DNA of 64,000 nt from Bacillus massilinigeriensis (GTDB lineage: Bacteria > Bacillota > Bacilli > Bacillales > Cytobacillaceae): contig NZ_LT630337.1 of the NCBI RefSeq assembly GCF_900117315.1, positions 3,719,720 to 3,783,719 on the forward strand, in the 5' to 3' direction. The position numbers and the translations under genes are program-made. The notes beneath the pieces are model-generated. The model was given only the letters and a program-made list of their open reading frames with translations, was not told where the DNA came from and did not search any database. Numbering within the stretch: the stretch's first letter is position 1; every line of letters begins with the position of its first letter. Shown piece by piece: positions 1 to 10,365 of this stretch.

Positions 1-50
1 TGTAATATAAATAAAAATCATGTCAAACGAAGGGGGTTTTTGACGCAGAA

Positions 51-95
51 TAGGTGACAGGCACCTTCCATTTAATGGAAGGTGCCTGTCACCTA
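51..95. repeat. REP-A palindrome A1
   Basis: Near-perfect inverted repeat whose arms read TGACAGGCACCTTCCA, with a short AT-rich loop. The stop codon of the minus-strand glycerophosphotransferase gene (93-95) lies in its outer edge. The RNA would form a long hairpin, but there is no long T-run. Confidence 0.95.
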
Positions 96-3000
96 TTTAA
101 ACACCTTATCTACAACGCGGTCGGTTGCGTGGCCGTCTTCTAGCTTGCAGAACTTACTATAGAAGTGATTGTATTTATCATTGTAATCCTTTTGTACTTG
201 TTCAATATTTTGAACGGTACGGATAATTTCGTCGGTTGTTTTAAGCATTGGACCCGGGGCTTCATTTTCAAGGTCAAAGTAGAAGCCTCTTAGCTCATCA
301 CGATAAAATTCTAAATCATATGTAAAGAATAGGATCGGTTTCTTGGAATTCGCAAAGTCAAACATAACAGATGAATAATCCGTAATAAGAATATCAGAGA
401 TCAAATAAAGCTCCTGAATATCTGGATAAGTCGATACATCCATGACAAAATCCTTATACTCCTGCGGAATAGTGATTTTATTTTTAATTACAACGTGCAT
501 CCTTAAGAGCAGTACGTACTCATCACCTAATGCCTTCTTCATCTGCTCGAGGTCCATCTGAATATCGAATGAAAACTTATTCGCTCCACCCTTTGTTTGA
601 TTATCTCTAAAGGTCGGCGCATATAGAATGACCTTTTTCGTCGGAGGAATCTTTAACGCCTTCCTCGTTTTATAGGCTACCCGAATATTATCCTTTCGGT
701 AGAACAAGTCATTCCTTGGATAACCCATTTCCAAAATGCTTCCTTCATAATGGAAGGCACTTTTAAAGGCTTCGGTTGCATATGGGCTTGGTGACACTAA
801 ATAATCCCATGTCTTCGTTGCTCCATACACGCGCTCCACATAGTCATCAGACCTTCCCTGCACACTTTCCATATCAAACAACATTTTCTTAAGAGGCGTA
901 CCATGCCACGTTTGAAGGTATGTTGTTTGTGGTCTCTTCTTAATATAGGTCGGGAAGTTCTGATTGTTGACCCAATACCTTGCCTTTGCCAAATAATAAT
1001 AATATTTAAAGCTTAAGCGCTGGACTTTAATCGTATTCGGGTCTTGGAATTTCATCGCCTTATCGTAAACCCAAACCTTTTTATATGGAAGCTTTCTTCG
1101 CACAATTTCTTCATATATATAACGCGGACTATCTGAATACTGTTTTCCAACACCACTTTCAAAAACAATCAGCTTGTCATCGACCGGTAAAATCCTTCTC
1201 GCCACATTGTAAAAGGCCTTCATCGTTGGGAAGTAGTATTTGCTTTTTCTAAACCGGCCGAACACCTTTTGCAAGAATTCTGAATTTCTCACCATTGACT
1301 TGATTGATTGCTTTTTAAAGGCCGGCATTTGTAAAATTGCTTGATATATTCTTTTACATGAATTTAAATCACGATACTTGATGAACTTCGAAGCACGCTT
1401 TTGGTATTCCGGCTTCATTCGGAAATTATCCGCTGCGTAGCTTTCTACAAATTCTAAAATATCTTCGACTTGATCGACAATTTCACCAGGCAAGTCATTG
1501 TCTAAATCAAGATGAGATGGGTATTTTCCAATAAATCTACTTCGGTCAAATTGATAATAGATAATCGGTTTGGTTAAGAAGCTCATATCGAAACCTACAC
1601 TCGAATAATCCGTGATCATCATGGCGCTTTCTTTTAACAAATATTGAACATCGATGTCCCCTTGATTCACAATCTTGACAGGTGCATCACTGAAAAAGGA
1701 GGTGAATCTTTGCATATTTGGATGCAGGCAGAGCACGATTTCAAAATGATATTTGTTCGCATACTCGTGCATTAACGGGTGAAAAACTAATTCACGATAG
1801 CGAGCAAAATATTCACTTTCCTTAAATTGTTCATCGTTAACAATCCAATCACGCCAGGTCGGAATGATTAAGATCTGTCTTTTGATTTTGACATCATTTT
1901 TTAAAAGGCTATCAAACCTCGATAATCCGGTGACAGACACCATGGATGGCTCGTAGCCGAAATCCTGGACGATATATCTTTTTTCATAATCAGAGCTGAC
2001 AATAAATAGGTCTGTTTCAAAGCTTTTTGACATGACTCCATAGTTGTAAACCATGTTTTTCGTTCCCATGACCCCATGCTGTAAAAAGACCTTTTTCGCT
2101 TTGACGGCCTTCTTAAATTTTTCCGTTCTAATCGGGTAGAGGTAGTCAGGGTGATGTGAGCCTATGACTCTAGTAGCCATAAGGGTGTGCCAAATATGCT
2201 CCTTTGAGCCTTGAAACAAAATGTTGCCTAGGTCTTTGATATTCTCTAATTCTGGTGAATCCTTATCAATGACATAGTAGACATTCCGTTCTGGATGCTC
2301 GGTTCTCATATATTTAAAAAAATGGTAACCTGTGTCTTGGGCTTTATAGGAGCGTTCTCCTACTAACCAAATGTCGCGTTTTTTATTTAGTGGTCGCAAT
2401 AACCATGCCCATTTCATCATTTTGGTTAAATAGGTGTAGGTCTCCCTTTCATACTTTTCAACCTGAAAGGATAGGTTAAAGTACTTGATTGTAAAATAAG
2501 GAGATACGGTGAAAACGGAATCTCCGTCCACTAAATGAGCCACTTTGGAATATTTTTTTACGAAAAATCGCGGTGCCCCAAGCCTTACCGTCATATTTTC
2601 TTCTTGGTTAATGAGCTGATATTCCAAGTAAAAATCGTAAATATCCTCTTTTAACGGCTTTCCATCGCCAACTGTTTTTAAATCCAGGTCCTTTTCAAAG
2701 TTGTAGTAGCAATAGCCGGAGGAGCTCTTTGATTTTTCAGGATGAGCTTCTAGTTTTGCAGGAACTCTATATTTTTCGCCGGTTTCACGTCCGGTTAATA
2801 AAATTTGCGCTTCTACAATTTTTGAACTAGTTGAAACGATTTTTCCACTTACATAGAAGTGACCGTCTGTTGATTTGATTTTATCAATGGTTGCCTTCGG
2901 TTTTACGTTCACTGGCAAATCTATGACTAAAGAGATGAAACCTTTGCTGTTTATATACACATAGCCTGATTTATGTTGAAAATTGAATTTTTCATAGGCA

Positions 3001-3431
3001 TCGAAATTGGTTTTATCAAATTTCCCTAGTCGAACTAAGTATTCGAGGGCGAAGCCTCCATCCGCAAGGGCAACCTCTTTTGCTGTGGCATTCTTTTTTA
3101 ATGCTTCATATCGATTGGGAGAAACTTGTTCCTGTGAAACCTGCACCAATAGGTAAAAACCGTATCTGGTCGGTGTGTACTCCTCTTCATACCTTTGTAG
3201 GTCAACATCAAACTTGAAATGAGTAGAAGGCTGAATGTCAGCTAGTTTAATCATCGTGTCATCAGGGCTCGGTGCCATATACAATTCCTTCGCACGATAA
3301 ACTCCGTCTAGCTGTCCGATAATCGAAAGCATATGGTTATCCTTCTTAATTGTTAATTGCTTCTTAAACTTCGTTTCCTTTTGTGTTGGCCTAAAAAAGT
3401 TCATTGCTTTTCTCACAATTTTTCGCAACAT
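93..3431 (-). CDS. TagF/TagB-like CDP-glycerol glycerophosphotransferase, two catalytic domains
   Basis: A 1112-residue protein with two Glyphos_transf (PF04464-type) domains. The first, at about residues 345-690, contains FLQHGVMGTKNM and ITDYSSVGFDMSF. The second, at about 750-1100, contains TWHGTPLKKM and ITDYSSVMFDFA. These His- and Asp/Ser-containing motifs are typical of enzymes that transfer glycerol-phosphate (or ribitol-phosphate) from the CDP-activated donor to a wall teichoic-acid-like chain on the inner membrane face. The N-terminal 330 residues match nothing I recognise. ATG 3431 is preceded by AAGGTGG. The gene stands alone and ends inside a REP-A palindrome. The tandem-domain form suggests a polymerase or a primase-polymerase fusion; the polyol it uses cannot be told from sequence. 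Confidence 0.9.
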   Translation of the reverse strand: MLRKIVRKAMNFFRPTQKETKFKKQLTIKKDNHMLSIIGQLDGVYRAKELYMAPSPDDTMIKLADIQPSTHFKFDVDLQRYEEEYTPTRYGFYLLVQVSQEQVSPNRYEALKKNATAKEVALADGGFALEYLVRLGKFDKTNFDAYEKFNFQHKSGYVYINSKGFISLVIDLPVNVKPKATIDKIKSTDGHFYVSGKIVSTSSKIVEAQILLTGRETGEKYRVPAKLEAHPEKSKSSSGYCYYNFEKDLDLKTVGDGKPLKEDIYDFYLEYQLINQEENMTVRLGAPRFFVKKYSKVAHLVDGDSVFTVSPYFTIKYFNLSFQVEKYERETYTYLTKMMKWAWLLRPLNKKRDIWLVGERSYKAQDTGYHFFKYMRTEHPERNVYYVIDKDSPELENIKDLGNILFQGSKEHIWHTLMATRVIGSHHPDYLYPIRTEKFKKAVKAKKVFLQHGVMGTKNMVYNYGVMSKSFETDLFIVSSDYEKRYIVQDFGYEPSMVSVTGLSRFDSLLKNDVKIKRQILIIPTWRDWIVNDEQFKESEYFARYRELVFHPLMHEYANKYHFEIVLCLHPNMQRFTSFFSDAPVKIVNQGDIDVQYLLKESAMMITDYSSVGFDMSFLTKPIIYYQFDRSRFIGKYPSHLDLDNDLPGEIVDQVEDILEFVESYAADNFRMKPEYQKRASKFIKYRDLNSCKRIYQAILQMPAFKKQSIKSMVRNSEFLQKVFGRFRKSKYYFPTMKAFYNVARRILPVDDKLIVFESGVGKQYSDSPRYIYEEIVRRKLPYKKVWVYDKAMKFQDPNTIKVQRLSFKYYYYLAKARYWVNNQNFPTYIKKRPQTTYLQTWHGTPLKKMLFDMESVQGRSDDYVERVYGATKTWDYLVSPSPYATEAFKSAFHYEGSILEMGYPRNDLFYRKDNIRVAYKTRKALKIPPTKKVILYAPTFRDNQTKGGANKFSFDIQMDLEQMKKALGDEYVLLLRMHVVIKNKITIPQEYKDFVMDVSTYPDIQELYLISDILITDYSSVMFDFANSKKPILFFTYDLEFYRDELRGFYFDLENEAPGPMLKTTDEIIRTVQNIEQVQKDYNDKYNHFYSKFCKLEDGHATDRVVDKVFK

Positions 3432-3829
3432 ATACTATACTTCCACCTTATGGTTATTTTCCTTTTTAGATTAAATCAACAAATTGAGTTGGCCCATTTT
3501 CCAAACATTACAACAATTCAACACCTTCTATGTATACAAAACTACTAATTTTCTGTATCTAACATAGCTATTTTAATATTTTCTTGGATAATGTCAATCA
3601 AAATATAAAAGGGTATAAAAGGGTGACAGGCACCTTCCATTTGTTGGAAGGTGCCTGTCACCCTAATAGAAAAGGCCGGATCCGACGGTTTATCCTACCA
3701 ACCTATTGAACCAGCCTCTTTATTTGAATGAAGGTTCGTTATTTTGTCGGTATTTTGTCAGTGATAGGCACCTGGAAGTATTTGGATGGTGCCTGTCACC
3801 TGGAATTTTCCTGGAAGGTGCCTGTCACC
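3432..3829. other. Intergenic stretch with REP-A copies
   Basis: No gene is supported. It holds the start region of the glycerophosphotransferase gene and the REP-A copies at 3621-3665 and 3761-3832. The rest is unstructured AT-rich DNA. Confidence 0.7.
3621..3665. repeat. REP-A palindrome A2
   Basis: Complete inverted repeat of the TGACAGGCACCTTCCA family, bounded by AGGG on the left and CCCT on the right. Confidence 0.95.
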
Positions 3830-3832
3830 CTA
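3761..3832. repeat. REP-A, one degenerate palindrome plus one half copy
   Basis: A degenerate copy (GTGATAGGCACCTGG to GGTGCCTGTCAC, 3761-3799) is followed by a lone right arm (about 3811-3832). The lone arm ends exactly on the TAG stop (minus strand) of the nucleotidase gene. Confidence 0.85.
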
Positions 3833-6142
3833 CTCACTTAAGTCGAACTTGAAGATTCCGAAGCCGTTGCTGTCTGTTTTGTTGGTGTAGGTGATTTTGC
3901 CGTCTTTGGTTAAGTATTCTGCACCCTTTGGTGAGGATGTGAAGGTTACGTTAACATTTCCTTTGATTGGAGCGATGGACCAGTTGTTGTCTGCTGTTGG
4001 ATTGATTTCTTTTAGTTCAGAGATGTAATCCATTAAGATTTGACGGTTTTCGTCAGCTGAGTCAACCACGTATTCACTACCTTTTACACCTGGGAAGCTT
4101 CCCCCACCATTTGCTCGGTAATTATTCGTTACGACAATAAAGTCTTGATTTGGATCGACTGGTTTTCCTTCAAATTGAAGATTGATGATTCGACTTGCGT
4201 CTGAAACTTTATTACCATTTGAGTCATACTTAGCAGGTTTTGTGACATCCACTTGGTACGTAACTCCATCAATAACATCGAAGTTATATACCGGGAAGTT
4301 AGGATTTAGTAGCTCTTGTTCGGTTGTTTTGTTTGGATCGATTTGATTGAATTTACCTGCCGTCATTTCTAGCCATTCTTTTACAACAGATCCTTTTACC
4401 TTAATAGCCTTTAACGTGTTGTCATAAAGGTATAGGTCCCCGGCGCTGCGGATGGTTAGATCACCTTGCTTGATTTCTGTAAACTCTTCTACCCCGTTGC
4501 GGCCTGCTTTAAATGGAGCACCAACGGATAAAATCGGCAAATCCTTTAATTCAGGTTTATTCGTTTTAATGTATTTTTCAACATACCATTTTTGTGCATT
4601 GGTCACGATTTGAATGGATGGATCATCTTGAACTAATGCAAAATAGCTATGGATTGGTGCTGTTGTTTTACCGATAGGAGTGTTGACGTATTTGATAGTT
4701 GCTTCATGGTTCACTTTTACAGCATCTAAGACGGACTTATCTGCTGCAACCTTCGTGCCTGTCACTTTATCAACAATAGCGCGAGTACTAGATTGGGAAT
4801 TATAAACCTTCCATTTTCCATTCACCTTTTGAATATCAAGGTCAATGATTCCTAGATTTGAACCACCATAGCCAGCCTGAACTGCAGGAACACCATTGAT
4901 TGTTCCTTTAGCATTATCAACGCCTGGGAAAACCTTGCCGCTTGCGTCTTTAAATAGCGCATCTAATGATTTTTCATCTGCCGCTGGGAAGACCTTATGG
5001 GTATGTGAAAAAGTAATTGCATCAATTCCAGATACCTTGCTTAATGAGTAGATGACATCTTCTTTATTTTTCACATCTCCATTGAAACCAGAGTGTGTAA
5101 GGGCGATGACGATATCTGCACCTTTTTTCTTCATTTCAGGAATGTATTTTTTCGCCGAAGCAATGATATCCTTGGCAATGACTTTTCCTTCTAGGTTTGA
5201 TTTATCCCAGTCCATAATTTGTGGTGGAACAAAGCCGATAAAACCAATTTTCACAGTCGTTTGTTTTCCATTTATGTCGTAAACCTTCTTTTCCATAATT
5301 TTATATGGTGTGAATTGATTTTTGTCATTGTTAGGATTTTTGTCCTTGTCTTTTTTATAAACGTTCGCATTTACATACGGAAAGTTCGCGTCGTTGATTG
5401 CTTCATTTAAGTAGCTCAAGCCATAGTTGAATTCGTGGTTCCCAAACGTTGCCATATCATAGCCTAGTTTGTTCATCGCTTTATAGACTGGGTGAACCTC
5501 ACCTTTTTTCAATGGGCTAATAATCGCTTCGTAAGTTCCAAGTGGAGTTCCTTGAATTAAATCTCCATTATCAACGAGAACGTTATTTTTCACTTCTTTT
5601 TCCGCTTGTTTAATAAGGGTTGCTGTTTTTGCAAGGCCCACTGTGTCTGATGGTGCGTCTTTGTAATAATCATAGTTTACAAGGTTGGTATGTACGTCGG
5701 TGGTTTCCATGATTCGAAGTTTAAAAGGCGAAGTTGAAGCTGGAGTTGCGAGATTCGTGCCTAATTTCCCATTGTATTTGTCTACCACCAAAACCTGGAC
5801 CCAGTAATTCTTATTTGATGAGGTGAAATGCGCGGTAAAAGTTTCTGGGCTTGTAATATTGGTCTCTACTGCTGTTTGTGAAACCAGAGTCTTTCCGTCC
5901 ATTAATTGAAATACCACGGTTTCTTTACCGGAATGACCTTTTTTCGGTGTGACAGTTACAGTTGCCTTCGTGCCTTTTGAAAAATCAACAATTGGTGTAG
6001 AAATGGAGAATGGCTGTGTCTTAGAGGTTGTTTTTGCTTGTGCTGTTGGCGCATTCAGAGTTGGAAAAACAAATTGGGCAGTTACTAATCCAGCTGCCAC
6101 TGAAGTAGCAACGATCTTTTTCATTCTACGTTTATACGACAT
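3830..6142 (-). CDS. Secreted 2',3'-cyclic-nucleotide 2'-phosphodiesterase/3'-nucleotidase
   Basis: About 770 residues with a Sec signal peptide (basic MSYKRRMKK, then a hydrophobic stretch ending near AQAKT). An N-terminal calcineurin-type metallophosphatase domain shows the metal-binding blocks METTDVHTNL, DNGDLIQGTP, FGNHEFNYG and SHTHKVF. A 5'-nucleotidase C-terminal domain follows, with VTNNYRANGGGSF. The family hydrolyses extracellular cyclic nucleotides and 3'-nucleotides to salvage phosphate and nucleosides. I place the start at ATG 6142, because AAAGGGGAC lies just upstream; a TTG at 6160 would sit inside that ribosome binding site. There is no LPXTG or SLH anchor, so the protein is probably free or loosely wall-bound. 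Confidence 0.92.
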   Translation of the reverse strand: MSYKRRMKKIVATSVAAGLVTAQFVFPTLNAPTAQAKTTSKTQPFSISTPIVDFSKGTKATVTVTPKKGHSGKETVVFQLMDGKTLVSQTAVETNITSPETFTAHFTSSNKNYWVQVLVVDKYNGKLGTNLATPASTSPFKLRIMETTDVHTNLVNYDYYKDAPSDTVGLAKTATLIKQAEKEVKNNVLVDNGDLIQGTPLGTYEAIISPLKKGEVHPVYKAMNKLGYDMATFGNHEFNYGLSYLNEAINDANFPYVNANVYKKDKDKNPNNDKNQFTPYKIMEKKVYDINGKQTTVKIGFIGFVPPQIMDWDKSNLEGKVIAKDIIASAKKYIPEMKKKGADIVIALTHSGFNGDVKNKEDVIYSLSKVSGIDAITFSHTHKVFPAADEKSLDALFKDASGKVFPGVDNAKGTINGVPAVQAGYGGSNLGIIDLDIQKVNGKWKVYNSQSSTRAIVDKVTGTKVAADKSVLDAVKVNHEATIKYVNTPIGKTTAPIHSYFALVQDDPSIQIVTNAQKWYVEKYIKTNKPELKDLPILSVGAPFKAGRNGVEEFTEIKQGDLTIRSAGDLYLYDNTLKAIKVKGSVVKEWLEMTAGKFNQIDPNKTTEQELLNPNFPVYNFDVIDGVTYQVDVTKPAKYDSNGNKVSDASRIINLQFEGKPVDPNQDFIVVTNNYRANGGGSFPGVKGSEYVVDSADENRQILMDYISELKEINPTADNNWSIAPIKGNVNVTFTSSPKGAEYLTKDGKITYTNKTDSNGFGIFKFDLSE

Positions 6143-6390
6143 CGATTTGTCCCCTTTCAAATTAACTTAAAGCTTTTTAAGTATAACACCAAACATTTCC
6201 AGTTGAAATCTATTTTATGTAAATTTTTATAAAAATTTGTAAAAATTGTTTTACGTTGTAAAGCTCTCTATGTCGCTTTATTACTGAAAAGTTGAGTTGC
6301 GTTAGTTGACTTACTTTTCTAAATATTTTAATTGTTTAATTTTATCTGGTGATTGGATTTTTAATTAATTTTGCTATTTTGATATAAGAA

Positions 6391-6436
6391 AGGGTGACAG
6401 GCACCTTCCATTAAATGGAAGGTGCCTGTCACCCTA
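6391..6436. repeat. REP-A palindrome A4
   Basis: Complete REP-A inverted repeat. Its last three bases (CTA) are the stop codon, on the minus strand, of the chemotaxis-transducer gene. Confidence 0.95.
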
Positions 6437-7834
6437 CGGAAGTTCCATCAGGACATCTACACCGAGCACACCCACGATTTCTTTTCCACGGTAGATTGGG
6501 CAGGAGATGGTGGTACATAGTTTCTTCGTTAATGCAGAAATATAGGGCTCTGAGACAAAGGTTTGTCCATTTTTCGCTTGGATAAACCATGGTCTTGCCT
6601 TGGCGTTAACTAATCCCGCTGGTGGATTGGAATAAATAAAGGTACCATCGAGTCGATTGGTCCAAACAGCCTCGAGCTCGGAATGTTCATTCAAAAACTG
6701 ATTTAATTTTGTTTCATGAAGAGTTGGGTCTAAGACATCTATTGAGGAAATAGCTAGGAAGTTTATTAGTTTCTTTTGCACAGCCTCTATCATTTGATAA
6801 TCGATTGGTTTTTTACCTGATAGCAGATTATTATTATTAATTATTTTTTGCAGTTCGGTTGAGGTATTTGTGAGGGAGCGACTTGTTGATAAAATTTGAC
6901 CGATACTCTCATGCTGTTCATTCATATCTAACGTGACCTTATAGGCTAAATCCTTATTATCTAGTGACATTTCGGATATTTCCTCTAAGAGATTCACAAT
7001 TTCCACCACTCCAACTGTTTGTGCGTTAACTGCTTGTGTAGAGTCCGACACCATTTCATTAATATTGCTGAGATTCTCTTTAAAGGATTCCATATGTCGA
7101 AGTACGAATCTCAGTTCATTAGACCCCTTCAGCACCTGTTCAGTTTCTTTTCGAACCATAATCGTAGAAGCGGAAATTTCGTTCTGGATTAGATTTATAT
7201 TGACACTCGTTTCTCCTACAGCCTGAGAGGTTTGATTTGCCAAAACGCCCACCTCATTGGCCACAACAGAAAACCCTTTTCCATGATCTCCAGCTCTCGC
7301 CGCCTCAATCGCAGCATTCAAAGCAAGTATTTTTGTCTTTTGCGAAATCGAACCGATGATATGGAGAATTTCATTAATTTTATTAGAATGATTCACGAGC
7401 TGTTCCATCTGTTTTAAAAGAAGATTGTGCCCCTCTGATAGTACGTTCATGCTATTTTCTAAGGCGTGGAGAGAGTCCATCGAAATCATCAACTCTTTAA
7501 AGGAGGATTCGCTATTGGCATGAATCTCTTCAGAAAAACTAGAGATTTCCTGCGCAGAAGATTCTATCACCCTCATTTTTTCGGAAACCTTTAATGTATT
7601 CTCAACAGTCTTTTCAATATGGCCAATCAAATCAAGCGTACTTTCCTTACTTGAAGTAGAAGTATGGTCCAGTGATTCAGCAGCAAGCTTCATTTGCTCA
7701 ACAATTCCATCCAACTGATCGACCGCCACTTGAACCTGTCCATCAATTTGGTTCAGCTCTTTCTCATTTGTTTCTACGGGTATCGAAGCCGGTATCAAAG
7801 CCCTTTTTCTTTTGTTACCTTTTAATAAAAACAT
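6434..7834 (-). CDS. Soluble methyl-accepting-type transducer with C-terminal PDC/Cache-like sensor
   Basis: A 466-residue protein with no membrane segment. Long heptad-rich helices surround the conserved hairpin tip of chemoreceptor signalling domains ([20 protein letters not shown], then VANEVGVLA, about residues 170-200). The last 110 residues look like a PDC/Cache-type small-molecule sensor ([30 protein letters not shown]). The order is thus signalling module first and sensor last, unlike classic membrane receptors. The role is inferred to be cytoplasmic sensing that feeds CheA/CheW or a related kinase. The ATG is preceded by AGGAGG. It is a single gene with a REP-A at its stop. Confidence 0.88.
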   Translation of the reverse strand: MFLLKGNKRKRALIPASIPVETNEKELNQIDGQVQVAVDQLDGIVEQMKLAAESLDHTSTSSKESTLDLIGHIEKTVENTLKVSEKMRVIESSAQEISSFSEEIHANSESSFKELMISMDSLHALENSMNVLSEGHNLLLKQMEQLVNHSNKINEILHIIGSISQKTKILALNAAIEAARAGDHGKGFSVVANEVGVLANQTSQAVGETSVNINLIQNEISASTIMVRKETEQVLKGSNELRFVLRHMESFKENLSNINEMVSDSTQAVNAQTVGVVEIVNLLEEISEMSLDNKDLAYKVTLDMNEQHESIGQILSTSRSLTNTSTELQKIINNNNLLSGKKPIDYQMIEAVQKKLINFLAISSIDVLDPTLHETKLNQFLNEHSELEAVWTNRLDGTFIYSNPPAGLVNAKARPWFIQAKNGQTFVSEPYISALTKKLCTTISCPIYRGKEIVGVLGVDVLMELP

Positions 7835-7975
7835 AGAGTACCTCCTATTCTGCGTTAGGTTTTATTACATCATATCACAAAAATTCGAAAAAATTTTATT
7901 TTTTAGTTAATTTTTTATGTAAAATAACATATAATGTTAAGTAAGGTTACATCAATTGATGGTGGATCTAAAAAA

Positions 7976-8008
7976 GGGAAGGTGTCGGCCCATTTCTCTG
8001 TCACCCTA
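7976..8008. repeat. Degenerate REP-A remnant
   Basis: GGGAAGGTG and CTGTCACCCTA edges are recognisable but the centre has diverged. Confidence 0.55.
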
Positions 8009-8065
8009 ATAAACGAAATGTCCAAATTTCAAAACCCCCTTTTTTCACCCCATCAAAAAAAAGGA

Positions 8066-8097
8066 GAGCAAATCACCCCCAGGATTTGCTCTTTTTT
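8066..8097 (+). terminator. Intrinsic terminator without an obvious upstream gene
   Basis: A perfect 9-bp stem GAGCAAATC/GATTTGCTC with an 8-base loop is followed by TTTTTT. On the minus strand a T-run also follows two bases further on, so it may act both ways. No plus-strand gene ends here. Confidence 0.75.
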
Positions 8098-8142
8098 AAG
8101 GTGACAGGCACCTTCCATCTTTTGGAAGGTGCCTGTCACCTT
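8098..8142. repeat. REP-A palindrome A6
   Basis: Complete REP-A inverted repeat directly after the terminator T-run. Confidence 0.95.
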
Positions 8143-8701
8143 AAAACATCTTAGTATTCCCATTTCAAATGGGTCATAATACCCAAAACTACATTTTTCT
8201 AAATCTATCATTATTGCCTAATCAGATTCACATTCGGTATGCCTCAGCATTTACTGAAAAAATCTACTTAACAGCTCTATTTAGCTAAGTAAAAATTCCT
8301 TTGGAAAATGATTGATGTTCTTTGGTGGAGCTATATTAGAATATATTGATTGGCCCCTACAGTTTCCGGAGGTAAAAATTATTTTTCCTTTTGAATGGAT
8401 GGGTTCCTATCTCCTTAAATGTGAAAAATTATGACTGAGTATCTGCCCCAATTTAATAGTTAAAAACCTGGTACAACACTACATTTCCTTGTAATGACTC
8501 TCTTCCCTAACCTCATAACCACATCTAACACATTTGCGAGAATATAAACTGATCTTGTGGTTCCCACGAATAAAGCAGATGATTGATTTCAGTTTATTCA
8601 AGTTCTCCCCTCCTAAAAAACTGGATATTCAAACAATATATTCTAGTTTTTGGAAACTAATCCTCCTAATTTTCACAAATACTCTTCGACATTTTCTTCC
8701 A

Positions 8702-8753
8702 TTTAGGGTGACAGGCACCATCCAGAATTTGGATGGTGCCTGTCACCCTAAAA
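8702..8753. repeat. REP-A palindrome, CATCCA variant
   Basis: Perfect 23-bp arms from TTTAGGGTGACAGG to CCTGTCACCCTAAA. CATCCA replaces CTTCCA in both arms, a compensated change that supports selection on the paired structure. Confidence 0.95.
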
Positions 8754-8865
8754 TGGTAAAATATCCATATAAATTTATATTTTTAAGGGGGCTTTTCACC
8801 TAGAAACCTAACCAAACTTTTCAATTCAACTAGGCACAGAATTACATCACATGGAGGGGAAAAAT

Positions 8866-10353
8866 ATGAGGAAGTTCCTATCAATCATTCTATTACTATT
8901 TCTTATCGTGTCTCCTACTATTTCTCATGCGGCGGCTCCGTTTAAAATCACGGTTTCAAGCTCCACATTAGAAGTCGGGGAATCTACCAAAATCAAGGCC
9001 ACAAACAGCGGTAAGCAAAAAATCACCTACACAATCGGTAATAAAAAGATCCTTTCAATTAAAAGTGGAAAAATAACAGCAAAGTATCCTGGAACGACTA
9101 AGGTTACCGCTAAGGCAGGAAAGAAGACTTCATCTGTAACCATCAAAGTCCTTCCTAAAGTAAAAAACATAACACTTAAGACAAAAGAGATTTACATTAA
9201 TCAAACCGTCAAATTAAACCCATATATTACATATGAACCATCACGCGCAGCCGTTCCAGCCGTTTCTTATAAAATTGCTAACATGAAGCTTGCGAAAATC
9301 GATCAAAAAGGAAACATCACAGGGCTTGCTGAAGGAAAAACCAAACTAACCATCCAAGCCGGAAAAATGAAAAAGTCATTTGACCTTGAAGTAAAATATG
9401 GGGAAATCTATTGGACCAAATCCGTGGACGAATATTTTGATGCATACGAAACGACTTCCTCTTGGTCCCACAACAACCTCATGTTTACGATCAACCGTAA
9501 CGTTTATGATGCAAGAAACGGGAAATTGGTAAAAACATTTAACGATGGAGATATCGATTTTTATCCTGAGGGCCTTGCTAAAATTAATATGAATGGAACG
9601 ATGGAACTATACAATCAAGGAATAAGAAAAATCAACGAATTCGCTTACGACCCTGACATGTATATGGGAGGCAGCTCACCTAGAAGAGGAGACTATAGCA
9701 GAAGATATACAAGTGACGGGAATGTTATTTTTAACGAATACTATGACACCATTATGGTAAATTTAGAATCTGGTGAAATTGAGCAGATTTATGAAAAAGA
9801 TAATTATGGTTTTGGGCAATACGTTTTACTAGAGGTAACACCAGATGAAAATACTGTCGCGATTGCTAGTGAAAATGATATCTATTTGTTTAACAGAGAA
9901 TCTGGCAATCTTGAAAATACCTATTCTGTTGATAGCGATGGTGTTAGCGGCCTAGCATTTAGCATGGATGGAAAATATATGACGGTACTTCATGGAGACT
10001 ATGGCGATGACAACACCATTGTTGATGTTATTAATCTGGAGACATCGCTCGCAGACTACACCCTTACCGAGCACACCGATAAAGTAACCGACCTTGCCTA
10101 CAGTCCAAATGGAAAATACCTAGCAACAAGCAGCGTCGATGGAACCATTCAAATATATGAAACTAGCAGCTACACAAATACCCGCTCACTAGTTACTTCA
10201 TATAATAAAAGAATGATCAAGCTAAGAAGAGACCCAACAGAGGTTTGGCAAATCTCCTTCAGTCCAGACGGGGAAAAACTACTAGCCCTCTTCGAAACCC
10301 GCCTATCAGACGAACCGGAAATCGTTCTTTGGAATACACGAGAATTAAAATAG
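8866..10353 (+). CDS. Secreted Ig-like (Big_2) plus WD40-type repeat protein
   Basis: About 495 residues. A signal peptide (MRKFLSIILLLFLIVSPTIS, cleavage near SHA-AAP) is followed by two bacterial Ig-like Big_2-type modules (about 25-180), each ending in a G-T/K-TKVT or TKLTIQAG strand. A C-terminal beta-propeller-like part carries WD40-style repeats (HTDKVTDLAYSPNGKYLATS, VWQISFSPDGEKLLALF). It is probably exported and wall-associated; its ligand is unknown. I chose ATG 8866 because GGAGGGG lies 6-12 bases upstream; the ATG at 8851 overlaps that site. An inside-out REP-A follows and can serve as terminator. Confidence 0.8.
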   Translation: MRKFLSIILLLFLIVSPTISHAAAPFKITVSSSTLEVGESTKIKATNSGKQKITYTIGNKKILSIKSGKITAKYPGTTKVTAKAGKKTSSVTIKVLPKVKNITLKTKEIYINQTVKLNPYITYEPSRAAVPAVSYKIANMKLAKIDQKGNITGLAEGKTKLTIQAGKMKKSFDLEVKYGEIYWTKSVDEYFDAYETTSSWSHNNLMFTINRNVYDARNGKLVKTFNDGDIDFYPEGLAKINMNGTMELYNQGIRKINEFAYDPDMYMGGSSPRRGDYSRRYTSDGNVIFNEYYDTIMVNLESGEIEQIYEKDNYGFGQYVLLEVTPDENTVAIASENDIYLFNRESGNLENTYSVDSDGVSGLAFSMDGKYMTVLHGDYGDDNTIVDVINLETSLADYTLTEHTDKVTDLAYSPNGKYLATSSVDGTIQIYETSSYTNTRSLVTSYNKRMIKLRRDPTEVWQISFSPDGEKLLALFETRLSDEPEIVLWNTRELK

Positions 10354-10365
10354 ATGTTTACAAAT

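Larger units (their letters stand above)
7835..8865. other. Long intergenic region
   Basis: About 1 kb with no credible gene. It contains the promoter region of the transducer gene, a degenerate REP-A (7976-8008), an intrinsic terminator (8066-8097) and REP-A copies at 8098-8142 and 8702-8753. The rest is AT-rich without obvious order. Confidence 0.65.

Noticed and set aside
8534-8803. 89-codon open frame
   Set aside because: It crosses a REP-A palindrome and has no ribosome binding site or recognisable domain.
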